Shown here piece by piece: positions 7,315-14,381 of a stretch of DNA of 14,381 nt (its first letter is position 1; each line of letters opens with the position of its first letter). The translations under genes and the position numbers were made by a program. Under the pieces are notes generated by a model that was given only the letters and a program-made list of their open reading frames with translations, was not told the DNA's origin and ran no database searches. Source of the stretch: Dehalococcoidia bacterium UBA1332 (GTDB taxonomy: Bacteria > Chloroflexota > Dehalococcoidia > Lucifugimonadales > Lucifugimonadaceae); contig DBSW01000007.1 of assembly GCA_002306745.1 (NCBI GenBank), positions 1 to 14,381 of the forward strand. The letters are read 5' to 3'.

Positions 7315-7384
7315 ACTCTAAAAAAACTGCTGGAAACATATGGAAGACTAAGCCAGCAATGGTTATGTATCAATCCCATACACA
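7315..7384. promoter_or_regulatory. Divergent intergenic region between sulfatase 2 and aldo/keto reductase
   Basis: This 70-base AT-rich gap is the only space in which promoters for the sulfatase run and the aldo/keto reductase could lie head to head. I do not see a pair of convincing -35/-10 boxes on either strand, so the assignment rests on gene orientation. If the TTG start of sulfatase 2 is right, the gap widens to 106 bases. Confidence 0.35.
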
Positions 7385-8407
7385 TTGAATGAACATATTC
7401 TTATAAAAGTGACCACAGAGTATCCAAAAGAAAAAACGAAGCCACAAAGACCATTTCTAGTACCACTCGGCAAGACCAATCTCCATGTCAGCAGGATAGG
7501 TACTGGAACATGGCAATGGGGCGGTGCATTTTATTGGGGTTACGGCCGCACCTACACAGATAAGGATCTTGCAGGTGCATACAATGCCAGCATCGAAAAC
7601 GGAATCAATTGGTTTGACACCGCCGAGATATACGGGCGAGGAAAATCAGAAAAACTAATTAGCTGGCTAACCAAAAAGTATAGTTCAGACGACAATTCTT
7701 CAATAAAAAAACCAGTCGTAGCCACCAAATTCTTTCCGTACCCATGGCGATGGAAACGAGGAACTATGAGACAAGCGGTAAAGGCCAGTCTTATTCGACT
7801 CAACTCTGAAAAGATAGATTTATACCAAATCCATTTCCCGTTTCCTCCGAGAAGCTACTCTGTTTGGGTCGAGGAAATAGCAGATATAGCAAAAGATGGA
7901 TTGATCGGTAGCGTCGGTGTGTCGAACTTCTCTTCAGAGCAGACAAAACGGGCTTACGACATTCTAGAGACGCGGGGGGTAATTTTAGCATCAAATCAAG
8001 TCGGATACAGTCTACTGAACCGCAAAGTGGAATCTGATGGATTAATTCAAACCTGCAAAGAAATCGGTGTATCAGTAATCTCATATGGTCCGTTAGCTGA
8101 AGGGCTCCTCACAGGGAAATATCGAATCGAAAACCCTCCTCCATTGATGCGAAAACTAAGATGGGCTGGAAAACGACTAAAGCTGCTACCTCCGTTGTTG
8201 TCGCTTATGAGTGATATAGCTAGCGCTCATGGAGCGTCGCAATCTCAAGTGGCGCTAAATTGGCTAATAAAGAAAAAGACATTCCCAATTCCAGGCGCAA
8301 AATCAGCCACTCAAGCTTCTGATAACGCAGACGCAATGAAATGGGCACTTTCCGATGATGAGATGGAAGCCCTTGACTTAGAAACAGAAAAGTATCTGCA
8401 CCAATGA
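7385..8407 (+). CDS. Aldo/keto reductase
   Basis: This NADPH-dependent (beta/alpha)8-barrel oxidoreductase has 340 residues. The catalytic tetrad is complete: Asp78 and Tyr83 in FDTAEIYGRGKSE, Lys115 in VATKFFP, and His150 in LYQIHFP. Later barrel motifs are GLIGSVGVSNFS (about 172-183), ASNQVGYSLLNR and ISYGPLAEGLLTGKY, with the cofactor phosphate site near IPGAKSATQASDN. The SYGPLAEGLLTGKY and IPGAKSATQ forms resemble the bacterial and plant branch that includes pyridoxal reductase-like members; substrate is unknown. The start is poorly defined: there is a stop at 7349 in frame, no ATG, and only TTG 7385 or GTG 7409, both without a clear Shine-Dalgarno. It converges on the membrane protein at 8425 with a 17-base gap. 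Confidence 0.93.
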   Translation: MNEHILIKVTTEYPKEKTKPQRPFLVPLGKTNLHVSRIGTGTWQWGGAFYWGYGRTYTDKDLAGAYNASIENGINWFDTAEIYGRGKSEKLISWLTKKYSSDDNSSIKKPVVATKFFPYPWRWKRGTMRQAVKASLIRLNSEKIDLYQIHFPFPPRSYSVWVEEIADIAKDGLIGSVGVSNFSSEQTKRAYDILETRGVILASNQVGYSLLNRKVESDGLIQTCKEIGVSVISYGPLAEGLLTGKYRIENPPPLMRKLRWAGKRLKLLPPLLSLMSDIASAHGASQSQVALNWLIKKKTFPIPGAKSATQASDNADAMKWALSDDEMEALDLETEKYLHQ

Positions 8408-8424
8408 GCCAAACAAAACATTAC

Positions 8425-8997
8425 TTACTGATTTGAATTTACGGTATCTTGTTGATCTATTTCATTTCCATCAATCACTGACATCTCTGCCTCCAGATTT
8501 TGCTTCAATGTCTCTGGATCTAGAGATGCAATAAACCAAGTCTCAACATCCCCGGCATCAGTCTGAATATCCAGTTCAACACCCGTTTTTACACCCAATA
8601 CACTCCACATCTTTGCAATATTCCGCCGGTCAGGACGAGTCTGTATTGCAGCTCTTGCCATACGATTAGCAGATAGGGCAACTCGGGCATCGCATATATC
8701 ATCAATTTCAATAATTGCACTCTTAATACCCATACGTATATCAAGCTTCCCTCGAGCTATACGTAAACTCATCGATAGGTAATTCAACATCACATAGAGT
8801 GTCAGCAACGAACTTAGGGCAAAAGCGCTGTAAAAAACTAATGCTCCCCCACCGGAAACAAGCGGATCATCAACTAAACCCTTAACTGCTACTCCGGTCA
8901 AAACTCCGCCTGTTATACCTAACATCAGTCCTAAAAAACCGAATACGCGGCTGGAGGCTCTAACCTGTTGAAAATATGTTTTATCTTTTTGGATCAT
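8425..8997 (-). CDS. Two-helix membrane protein with C-terminal soluble domain, unknown function
   Basis: This is 190 residues from the ATG at 8997. Two hydrophobic segments (about 17-39 and 48-72) form a hairpin, followed by a soluble tail starting LRIARGKLDIRMG and containing ELDIQTDAGDVETWFIASLDPE (about 140-161). A membrane hairpin followed by a short beta-rich module, with a tryptophan and acidic C-terminus, resembles bacterial PH-like membrane proteins, but I cannot name a family. The frame runs up to an ATG at 9102, but that would overlap the CocE/NonD gene by 71 bases and add a segment unlike a membrane-protein N-terminus, so 8997 is preferred. It lies 34 bases after the CocE/NonD gene, probably the last gene of that run. 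Confidence 0.65.
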   Translation of the reverse strand: MIQKDKTYFQQVRASSRVFGFLGLMLGITGGVLTGVAVKGLVDDPLVSGGGALVFYSAFALSSLLTLYVMLNYLSMSLRIARGKLDIRMGIKSAIIEIDDICDARVALSANRMARAAIQTRPDRRNIAKMWSVLGVKTGVELDIQTDAGDVETWFIASLDPETLKQNLEAEMSVIDGNEIDQQDTVNSNQ

Positions 8998-9031
8998 TTT
9001 TGGCCATATAAACGAAATGTTATTTTCGAGA

Positions 9032-10780
9032 CTATCTGGGAATAACTGGCAGCAATAAATGTGAGGGGTGCTGTCTTGAGTGTAAAACTGTCTGCTGCGC
9101 AACTCTTAACTCCGCATCTGACCAATAATCATTACCTGTGTTGTGATTACGATCAAAGTTCGGAAAATCCGAACTAGATACAGACAAACGCAATTTTTGC
9201 CCTGGCTTAAATAGACACCCGATCGGATTTAGTTTGATAGTGTACTCACCAATTTCATCCGGCTGTAGTAACGTCGGATTCTGATATCCGTTTCGGTACT
9301 GTGCTCTCATAATGCCGTAGGTCAAATTTACAGCCAAGCCATCCTCATAAACAATTGACAGCTTTGCGGTCCAATCAGTGTCAGAGGCATCCGTTTTCGC
9401 CCACAGCTTCAAAGATACCGGGCCGGTCACCTCAATTTCAGAATCAAAAACGGGAAAATCATAAACAAGAATATCTTCGCGATGGTCATGAGGTGATTGA
9501 TCGACAGGTGCTGCTTGAGAATCCGCCCTCATCAGACTCATTACGGGATCCTTTGGATCATAAACGTATTTGTCGTGCTCGGATTCTCCTGGCATAGGAG
9601 GCTTTATTGAAAGATAACCATCACCACCAACCGTGTTCGCACCACCTTGAGAGTGAAGGTAAAACGGGGTGTATTCGGTTCTCTCAAGAGGCCACGCGTG
9701 CTCGCCACGCCATTTGTCTTCGCCAATCACCCACATCTGAACCGGAGCCTCATCTGATAAACCGTTATCAATTCCCTTGATGTCAAAGTCATACCAACGA
9801 GAAATCAAATCAGCGTAGGTAGTCTCAGCCATAGGTCCGTAATCTATAGGTCCTATTTTTCCGGTGAACTGTGTTGCATCATGTCCCCAAGGGCCGATAA
9901 TCAATCGGTGCTGTTCCCTTAAATCCTTTCGCCCATTAGTAATCAACCCTTCATAATGATCTATAGTACCGATCAAACGGTCCCACCAACCGGTTATCTG
10001 AAAAATAGGCGTCTGGACCTTTGGGTGCACATCACTAAAGTGTTGAAATTCTTGATTTTGGGCACCGTAATAACTTTGAAGTTGATCGTTCAAATCAGAA
10101 AACACTGAATCTGGAATATCACCTAACGGTAGCCACCAGAGATATTTTCCTCTCTCAACCTGATTCCATCGTTTTACAGCCTCTACTGGCGTTGTCGGTC
10201 CATCAATGCGTTCAGCACGTCGACGCATATCGGCTGCCATCATATATGTCCACTCAAGGCGCCGACCTGTCTCAAAAATTCCGAAGTTAATGTCTAGAAT
10301 ATTTTTCGAAATACCGCTTGCTAAAGTAGACGTCAGACTAGGTGGGCAAGAGTCCAGCATCATCCAAATCGCCCAACTCGCGTTGGAATGACCCCAGGTA
10401 CCTACCCGACCATCACTCCATCCAAGTGCTGCAGCCCACTCAATCGTGTCATAACCATCTTCGGAATCGTGAGTCTCACTCCTCTCACGCCACATCCATT
10501 CGTAATTACCGTCCGAAGCGTATCGCCCGCGAAAATCCTGTACTACAACGCAATACCCTCTTGATGCTAAATCTGTAGCAGTTTCAACATAACGAGGCGT
10601 CATCTTGTTATAAGGAGTTCGGCAAACCAGAGATGGATACTTGTTGCTATCATTCGGGTGATAAACATCGGCCCGCAACGCCACGCCATCACGTGCAACC
10701 ATTTCAAGGTTGTTCTCAACTGACACCTCAAGCAGGTTTAAATTAGGATATTTCTTGTCAGGTGAGGTCATCTTTTGCAC
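9032..10780 (-). CDS. CocE/NonD family serine hydrolase (X-Pro dipeptidyl-peptidase S15-like)
   Basis: An alpha/beta hydrolase of 582 residues from the GTG at 10780, the usual size for CocE/NonD proteins. An N-terminal strand DGVALRADVYHP (31-42) leads to the core with VVVQDFRGR (78-86). The nucleophile elbow is GTWGHSNAS with Ser132; the acid is Asp267 in TGWWDRL, and the base is His300 in GPWGHD. The C-terminal jelly-roll (about 445-575) includes GPVSLKLWAKTDASDTDW and SSSDFPNFDRN and ends with HPSHLLLPVIP. Family members cleave esters (cocaine esterase), acylated beta-lactams or N-terminal dipeptides; the substrate here is unknown and no signal peptide is seen. An in-frame ATG at 10771 is an equally plausible start. 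It follows the MBL-fold gene by 18 bases. Confidence 0.92.
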   Translation of the reverse strand: MQKMTSPDKKYPNLNLLEVSVENNLEMVARDGVALRADVYHPNDSNKYPSLVCRTPYNKMTPRYVETATDLASRGYCVVVQDFRGRYASDGNYEWMWRERSETHDSEDGYDTIEWAAALGWSDGRVGTWGHSNASWAIWMMLDSCPPSLTSTLASGISKNILDINFGIFETGRRLEWTYMMAADMRRRAERIDGPTTPVEAVKRWNQVERGKYLWWLPLGDIPDSVFSDLNDQLQSYYGAQNQEFQHFSDVHPKVQTPIFQITGWWDRLIGTIDHYEGLITNGRKDLREQHRLIIGPWGHDATQFTGKIGPIDYGPMAETTYADLISRWYDFDIKGIDNGLSDEAPVQMWVIGEDKWRGEHAWPLERTEYTPFYLHSQGGANTVGGDGYLSIKPPMPGESEHDKYVYDPKDPVMSLMRADSQAAPVDQSPHDHREDILVYDFPVFDSEIEVTGPVSLKLWAKTDASDTDWTAKLSIVYEDGLAVNLTYGIMRAQYRNGYQNPTLLQPDEIGEYTIKLNPIGCLFKPGQKLRLSVSSSDFPNFDRNHNTGNDYWSDAELRVAQQTVLHSRQHPSHLLLPVIPR

Positions 10781-10798
10781 TTCTTTTCAAAAATATAA

Positions 10799-11692
10799 TT
10801 AATCGATAGGCCATGGCACTGTCATACCTTCATCACCCCAGACCAAACGGCCGTTCCATGCCTTTTTTGCTTCGATTTCTCTCGGACCCTTCAATTCGGC
10901 AGTTGTAAGACGCGCTCCAATATGAACCATAACGAGTTGCTTTACGCCAGCTTCCGATGCTGTCTGAGCTGCACCAAATACCGACGAAGAAGCGTCAGCA
11001 TGCGGATTTCCCTCCATACGGTCATGAGTCTCCCAACACATCATCATCAAAACATCAGCTCCGCGAGCAAGATCAGTAACGGTGTCGCAAGGAGCAGTGT
11101 CGCCAGTCAATACGACTGATCCATCTTCCGTGTCAATTCGATATGCAAGAGAATCAAGATAAGGCTGAACGTGATCAGCAGGCGCGGCTGTTACCTCCCA
11201 TGATGCCCCTTTCTTAATCAGTCCGGGCCCCATATTGTGAGGATCTACGTCTGGTTTCTGTCGAGGGAGTTCACCACCTCTGTCTTGAAACGTAATCTGA
11301 GATGCAGGGTGGTGGATCCGAGCTATCCAATCGTGAGCAAATAAGCCTGTATCTTCATCCAAAATTCCATTAGTAAATTCTTCTGTAAGTTTTGGTCCAT
11401 AAACACTAAGTTTCTTATCTCTAGGAACCATCTGATCCCAACGAGTCAGAATGAAGGTGGGAAAATCTGCATCGTGATCGAAATGATGATGAGTAAAGAA
11501 AACGTCGTTGATCTCAGTAGTTGCTATACCATTCCGCGCTAATTTCCAAGTGGTCGCAGGGCCACAATCAAAAAGCAATTTCTCATCACCAATCTGCACC
11601 ACATATGACGAACCAAACCTCTCGGGTAATGGAGTCGGAGTTCCGCATCCAATGATAGTAATTTCCGGTGTAGATGGCTTTTTCGCACCCAT
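10799..11692 (-). CDS. Metallo-beta-lactamase fold hydrolase (RNase Z/AtsA-like)
   Basis: This is 297 residues from the ATG at 11692. The N-terminal IIGCGTPTP motif, the LFDCGPATTWKL segment and the zinc motif HHHFDHDAD (His68, His70, Asp72, His73) mark the RNase Z/ElaC-like branch of the metallo-beta-lactamase superfamily. Later metal ligands are expected at VLTGDTAP (Asp about 197) and MVHIGAR (His about 256). The same branch includes the arylsulfatase AtsA of marine bacteria and phosphodiesterases, so a sulfatase or small phosphodiester role is as likely as tRNA 3' processing. The flexible exosite arm typical of true RNase Z is not evident. GGGAG (11698-11702) five bases upstream selects ATG 11692; the in-frame TTG at 11704 lies inside that site. 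It has an 18-base gap to the CocE/NonD gene. Confidence 0.88.
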   Translation of the reverse strand: MGAKKPSTPEITIIGCGTPTPLPERFGSSYVVQIGDEKLLFDCGPATTWKLARNGIATTEINDVFFTHHHFDHDADFPTFILTRWDQMVPRDKKLSVYGPKLTEEFTNGILDEDTGLFAHDWIARIHHPASQITFQDRGGELPRQKPDVDPHNMGPGLIKKGASWEVTAAPADHVQPYLDSLAYRIDTEDGSVVLTGDTAPCDTVTDLARGADVLMMMCWETHDRMEGNPHADASSSVFGAAQTASEAGVKQLVMVHIGARLTTAELKGPREIEAKKAWNGRLVWGDEGMTVPWPID

Positions 11693-11697
11693 ATTTA

Positions 11698-11702
11698 CTC
11701 CC
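11698..11702 (-). promoter_or_regulatory. Ribosome binding site of the MBL-fold gene
   Basis: GGGAG stands five bases before the ATG at 11692. It overlaps the alternative in-frame TTG at 11704-11702, so it decides the start in favour of the ATG. Confidence 0.65.
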
Positions 11703-11734
11703 AAGCAAATAATTGTTTACACAATCTAAAACTA

Positions 11735-11774
11735 TAATCTCAGGGTATATCAAGAATGATCAGTTATGAGATTA
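11735..11774 (-). repeat. Inverted repeat between mfd and the MBL-fold gene
   Basis: TAATCTCA (11735-11742) and TGAGATTA (11767-11774) are perfect 8-bp complements 24 bases apart, in the 112-base gap behind mfd. On the minus strand the second arm is followed by TAGTTTTAGA. This could be a weak terminator for mfd or an operator for the downstream genes. The AT-rich stem and long loop make either uncertain. Confidence 0.3.
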
Positions 11775-11804
11775 AGGCTTTATCACAACCAAATTTAGAA
11801 TAAC

Positions 11805-14381
11805 TTACTCAAGAATCATGTGAGACGATACGTGATCGCCAGACTGATCCGCATCAATGGCTGCTTGCATCATTTGTATCATCCTCTCCTTGAACAACTT
11901 GAACTGTTCAAGTACAGCCATAAGCTCATCGATCCAATCTTTGTCATCGCGGTCGATATCAATACGAATTTGCAGATGACCAACATCAACACCTTTTCCA
12001 AACTGATTCTGCAAAGGAGCTCGAGCTCCTCCAGTAGCTTCTTTTAATGAAAATGTTGCTCGTGACTCTCGAGCACTAACCAATTCCACTCCAGCCGATT
12101 CAGCCATAATTCTTATACGAGTTGACTTCATTAACAATGTGACATGTGTAGGCATAGGGCCAAATCGATCACGAATCTCTTCTTCCATTTCATCGATTTC
12201 TGATTCATTAGTGATTCTGGCTAACCTTTGGTAAATCGAAAGTCTCTGTGCTATATCTTCGATGTAGCTATCAGGGATTCTCGCATCGATGCCAATATCG
12301 ACACGAACGGTAGAAAATTCAGAAGTATTTATCTCGCTTGTTTGCTTACCATTTTTATTCTCTTTCAATTGGCTGACGGCTTCAGCCAAGAGCTTCGAAT
12401 AAAGATCAAATCCAATAGCAGATATCTGTCCTGATTGCTCTGACCCAAGAAGATTTCCAATCCCTCGAATTTCTAAATCTCGCAATGCAATCTGATAACC
12501 AGCCCCAAGTTCCGTCGCAGCTAGAATTGTATTCAGGCGCTGCTCAGCTTGATCAGTCAAAGCTTTAGCACGAGGCACCATCAGATATGCATAAGCGCGA
12601 TTTATTCCTCGACCGATGCGTCCTCGAATCTGATACAACTGAGATAATCCGAACATATCCGCTCTATCAACGATAAGTGTGTTTACATTTGGCAAGTCAA
12701 CACCTGATTCAATGATCGTAGTGCACAACAAAACGTCAAATTCATTTCGATCAAACGCCGCCATAACTTTTTCCAACTCATCTTCCGGCATCTGACCATG
12801 CGCTATCCGAACCACTGCTTCCGGTACTAATTTCTGAATCTTGTTACCAACAAGGTCGATATCTTTTACGCGATTGTGCAGATAGAACACTTGACCGTCC
12901 CGATCAAGTTCTCTCAGTATTGCCTCTCGAACAAGATCGTTACTTTCTTCAGAGACGTAAGTCTTTATAGGGAGTCGTTCTTCCGGAGGAGTTTCAATTG
13001 TGCTCATATCACGAACACCTGCCAGTGACATATGCAATGTTCGCGGGATCGGGGTCGCACTAAGCGTAAGTACATCAACCTGTGTACGCAGGCGCTTCAA
13101 TCTTTCTTTATGTGAAACTCCAAACTTGTGCTCCTCATCTATGATCACAAGACCAAGATCTTTGAAACTCACATCTTTTTGAAGTAAGCGATGTGTGCCA
13201 ATGACAATATCTACACTGCCGTCAACAACTCCACTAACAGTGGCCTTTTGCTGAGCATCGGTCCGAAATCTTGAAAGCATATCGACCTTCGCCGGATACG
13301 GATCGAGCCGCTCAACAAAAGTCTCAAAATGTTGTTGAGCTAGAACTGTCGTCGGAACCAGTATTGCCACCTGCCTACCAGATTGAACGGCTTTGAATGC
13401 CGCTCTGAGAGCAATCTCAGTCTTACCATATCCAACATCACCACATACGAGGCGATCCATAGGTTGCGGAGATTCCATGTCACCTTTTACCGATTCAATG
13501 GTGGACAGTTGATCTGGTGTTTCTTCAAATGGAAAGCTCGCTTCAAGAGAGTCTTGCCACGGAGTATCAGGAGTAGCTGCAAAGCCGACAGCTACTTGCC
13601 TTGACGCGTATAAAGCTATTAATTCACCGGCAAGTTGTTCGGTAGCCCGTTTCGCTTTTGCTCGAGCTTTATTCCATTCCTGAGTGCCTAGTCGAGTCAA
13701 CTTAGGTGATCTATCGGCAGTGCCATGGTAAATCTGAATTCGGTCAAGATGTTCTGTCGGTACATATAATTTATCTGACTCTGCATACTCCAGAACTAAA
13801 TACTCTTGACCTCTACTTTCCATGACTTCTGTGCCTATAAATCTCGCGATACCGTGCTCAACGTGGACAACATAAGAACCAGGTTTTAATTGCTCAAGAG
13901 CCGGACCTTGACGAATCTGCCGTTTACGAACCCTCCTGCGTTCCTTGCGTATGCCAAAAACTTCCATATCGCTAAGAATCGATAATTCAGCACCATCGGA
14001 TGTCTCTATAGAAAACCCACTAAGAAGGTTCCCTGTAACTACATGGACTTCACCTCTTTCAGGAGCAACATTGATGCTGGGTACTAAACTTGCTTCAATG
14101 CCAATTTCTCCAGCAAGTTCATGAAATCTTTGAGCATGATTAGTTATTACGACAGCACGATTTTTCTCAACCATGCCCTTTCTTGCAATCTCGAGTGTTG
14201 TATCGACTCCAGCAGTAACCAAACTTGGCAATTTGAACGGCAGGGCTAGAGGACCATCATCGTTTTTAGAATCTACGCCCCAAGGGGACAAGATGACGCT
14301 TTTAGGACGAGCATCTATCACATCAGAAATGAATCCCCATTCAATGTGAGGCTGTGCAAAGCCTATTGGAACGTCACCCCT
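11805..14381 (-). CDS. mfd: Transcription-repair coupling factor Mfd, 5' partial
   Basis: Mfd removes RNA polymerase stalled at DNA damage and recruits UvrA. The frame is open to the right edge, so about 858 of roughly 1,150 residues are present and the N-terminal UvrB-homology part is missing. Counting from the in-frame GTG at 14321, the RNA-polymerase-interacting (CarD-like) domain begins at KPGSYVVHVEHGIARF (146-161). The superfamily 2 translocase follows with Walker A GDVGYGKT (294-301), DEEH box (395-398), SATPIPRT (421-428) and the RGRIGRG motif. The C-terminal autoinhibitory domain starts around RVDIGIDARIPDSYI. The DVGYGKTE and DEEHKFGV forms are typical of Mfd and separate it from RecG. 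The GTG at 14321 is internal to the true gene and is not a start. It heads a minus-strand run with the MBL-fold and CocE/NonD genes, after a 112-base gap. Confidence 0.97.
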   Translation of the reverse strand, partial: RGDVPIGFAQPHIEWGFISDVIDARPKSVILSPWGVDSKNDDGPLALPFKLPSLVTAGVDTTLEIARKGMVEKNRAVVITNHAQRFHELAGEIGIEASLVPSINVAPERGEVHVVTGNLLSGFSIETSDGAELSILSDMEVFGIRKERRRVRKRQIRQGPALEQLKPGSYVVHVEHGIARFIGTEVMESRGQEYLVLEYAESDKLYVPTEHLDRIQIYHGTADRSPKLTRLGTQEWNKARAKAKRATEQLAGELIALYASRQVAVGFAATPDTPWQDSLEASFPFEETPDQLSTIESVKGDMESPQPMDRLVCGDVGYGKTEIALRAAFKAVQSGRQVAILVPTTVLAQQHFETFVERLDPYPAKVDMLSRFRTDAQQKATVSGVVDGSVDIVIGTHRLLQKDVSFKDLGLVIIDEEHKFGVSHKERLKRLRTQVDVLTLSATPIPRTLHMSLAGVRDMSTIETPPEERLPIKTYVSEESNDLVREAILRELDRDGQVFYLHNRVKDIDLVGNKIQKLVPEAVVRIAHGQMPEDELEKVMAAFDRNEFDVLLCTTIIESGVDLPNVNTLIVDRADMFGLSQLYQIRGRIGRGINRAYAYLMVPRAKALTDQAEQRLNTILAATELGAGYQIALRDLEIRGIGNLLGSEQSGQISAIGFDLYSKLLAEAVSQLKENKNGKQTSEINTSEFSTVRVDIGIDARIPDSYIEDIAQRLSIYQRLARITNESEIDEMEEEIRDRFGPMPTHVTLLMKSTRIRIMAESAGVELVSARESRATFSLKEATGGARAPLQNQFGKGVDVGHLQIRIDIDRDDKDWIDELMAVLEQFKLFKERMIQMMQAAIDADQSGDHVSSHMILE

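Noticed and set aside
8998..9102. N-terminal extension of the membrane protein to ATG 9102
   Set aside because: It would overlap the CocE/NonD gene by 71 bases and add residues that look like antisense or out-of-frame translation of that gene's conserved C-terminus.
1..14381. CRISPR arrays, tRNA or rRNA genes, insertion sequences, phage genes
   Set aside because: I found no regularly spaced repeats, no structured RNA signatures other than the SECIS candidate, and no transposase or phage proteins among the readable frames.

Overview
The window reads as ordinary bacterial chromosome at moderate GC (roughly 45% by eye). Genes are dense and lie on both strands. TTG and GTG starts appear beside ATG, and Shine-Dalgarno sequences vary from strong (GGAGG, GGGGG) to undetectable. 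I see no phage, transposase, tRNA, rRNA or CRISPR signal, and no gene-free stretch longer than about 115 bases. The mix of an M81 (MlrC-type) metallopeptidase, two formylglycine sulfatases, a CocE/NonD serine hydrolase, an aldo/keto reductase, and a DsbA-like protein next to VKOR instead of DsbB resembles uncultured marine Chloroflexota (SAR202/Dehalococcoidia-like). That placement is an inference from gene content, not a phylogenetic result.

Layout. On the plus strand (1-3359) are an M81 metallopeptidase cut by the left edge, a spermidine-synthase-fold methyltransferase-like protein, a membrane-anchored DsbA-like thiol oxidoreductase, and a VKOR-family quinone-linked disulfide reductase. On the minus strand (7314-3356) are sulfatase 2, sulfatase 1 and a small lipoprotein whose end overlaps the VKOR end tail to tail. 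An aldo/keto reductase runs on the plus strand (7385-8407), divergent from the sulfatases. The right part (14381-8425, minus strand) is mfd (N-terminus cut by the right edge), an RNase Z-like metallo-beta-lactamase-fold hydrolase, a CocE/NonD hydrolase, and a two-helix membrane protein with a soluble tail.

The main discovery is the DsbA-like gene at 2131-2835. A single in-frame TGA (2374-2376) sits exactly where the first catalytic cysteine of the CxxC motif belongs, giving U-S-H-C. It is followed by a perfect 7-bp stem with a six-base CGGGAT loop starting 23 nt after the TGA, and the bases TGATC at the TGA can pair with GATCA closing the element. This fits the bacterial SECIS design. The reading frame is otherwise intact, continues to the cis-Pro loop, and is followed two bases later by VKOR with a strong ribosome binding site. 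I interpret the pair as a selenocysteine-dependent disulfide-forming relay: an extracytoplasmic selenol/thiol oxidase re-oxidised by VKOR, which passes electrons to quinone. TGA is a normal stop in neighbouring genes, so this is not a reassigned code. The selenocysteine machinery itself (selA, selB, selC, selD) is not in this window.

The remaining genes suggest a heterotroph that desulfates and hydrolyses organic compounds: two non-orthologous sulfatases without clear signal peptides, an ester/amide hydrolase and an oxidoreductase. mfd (transcription-coupled repair) heads a minus-strand run that may carry the hydrolases behind it.
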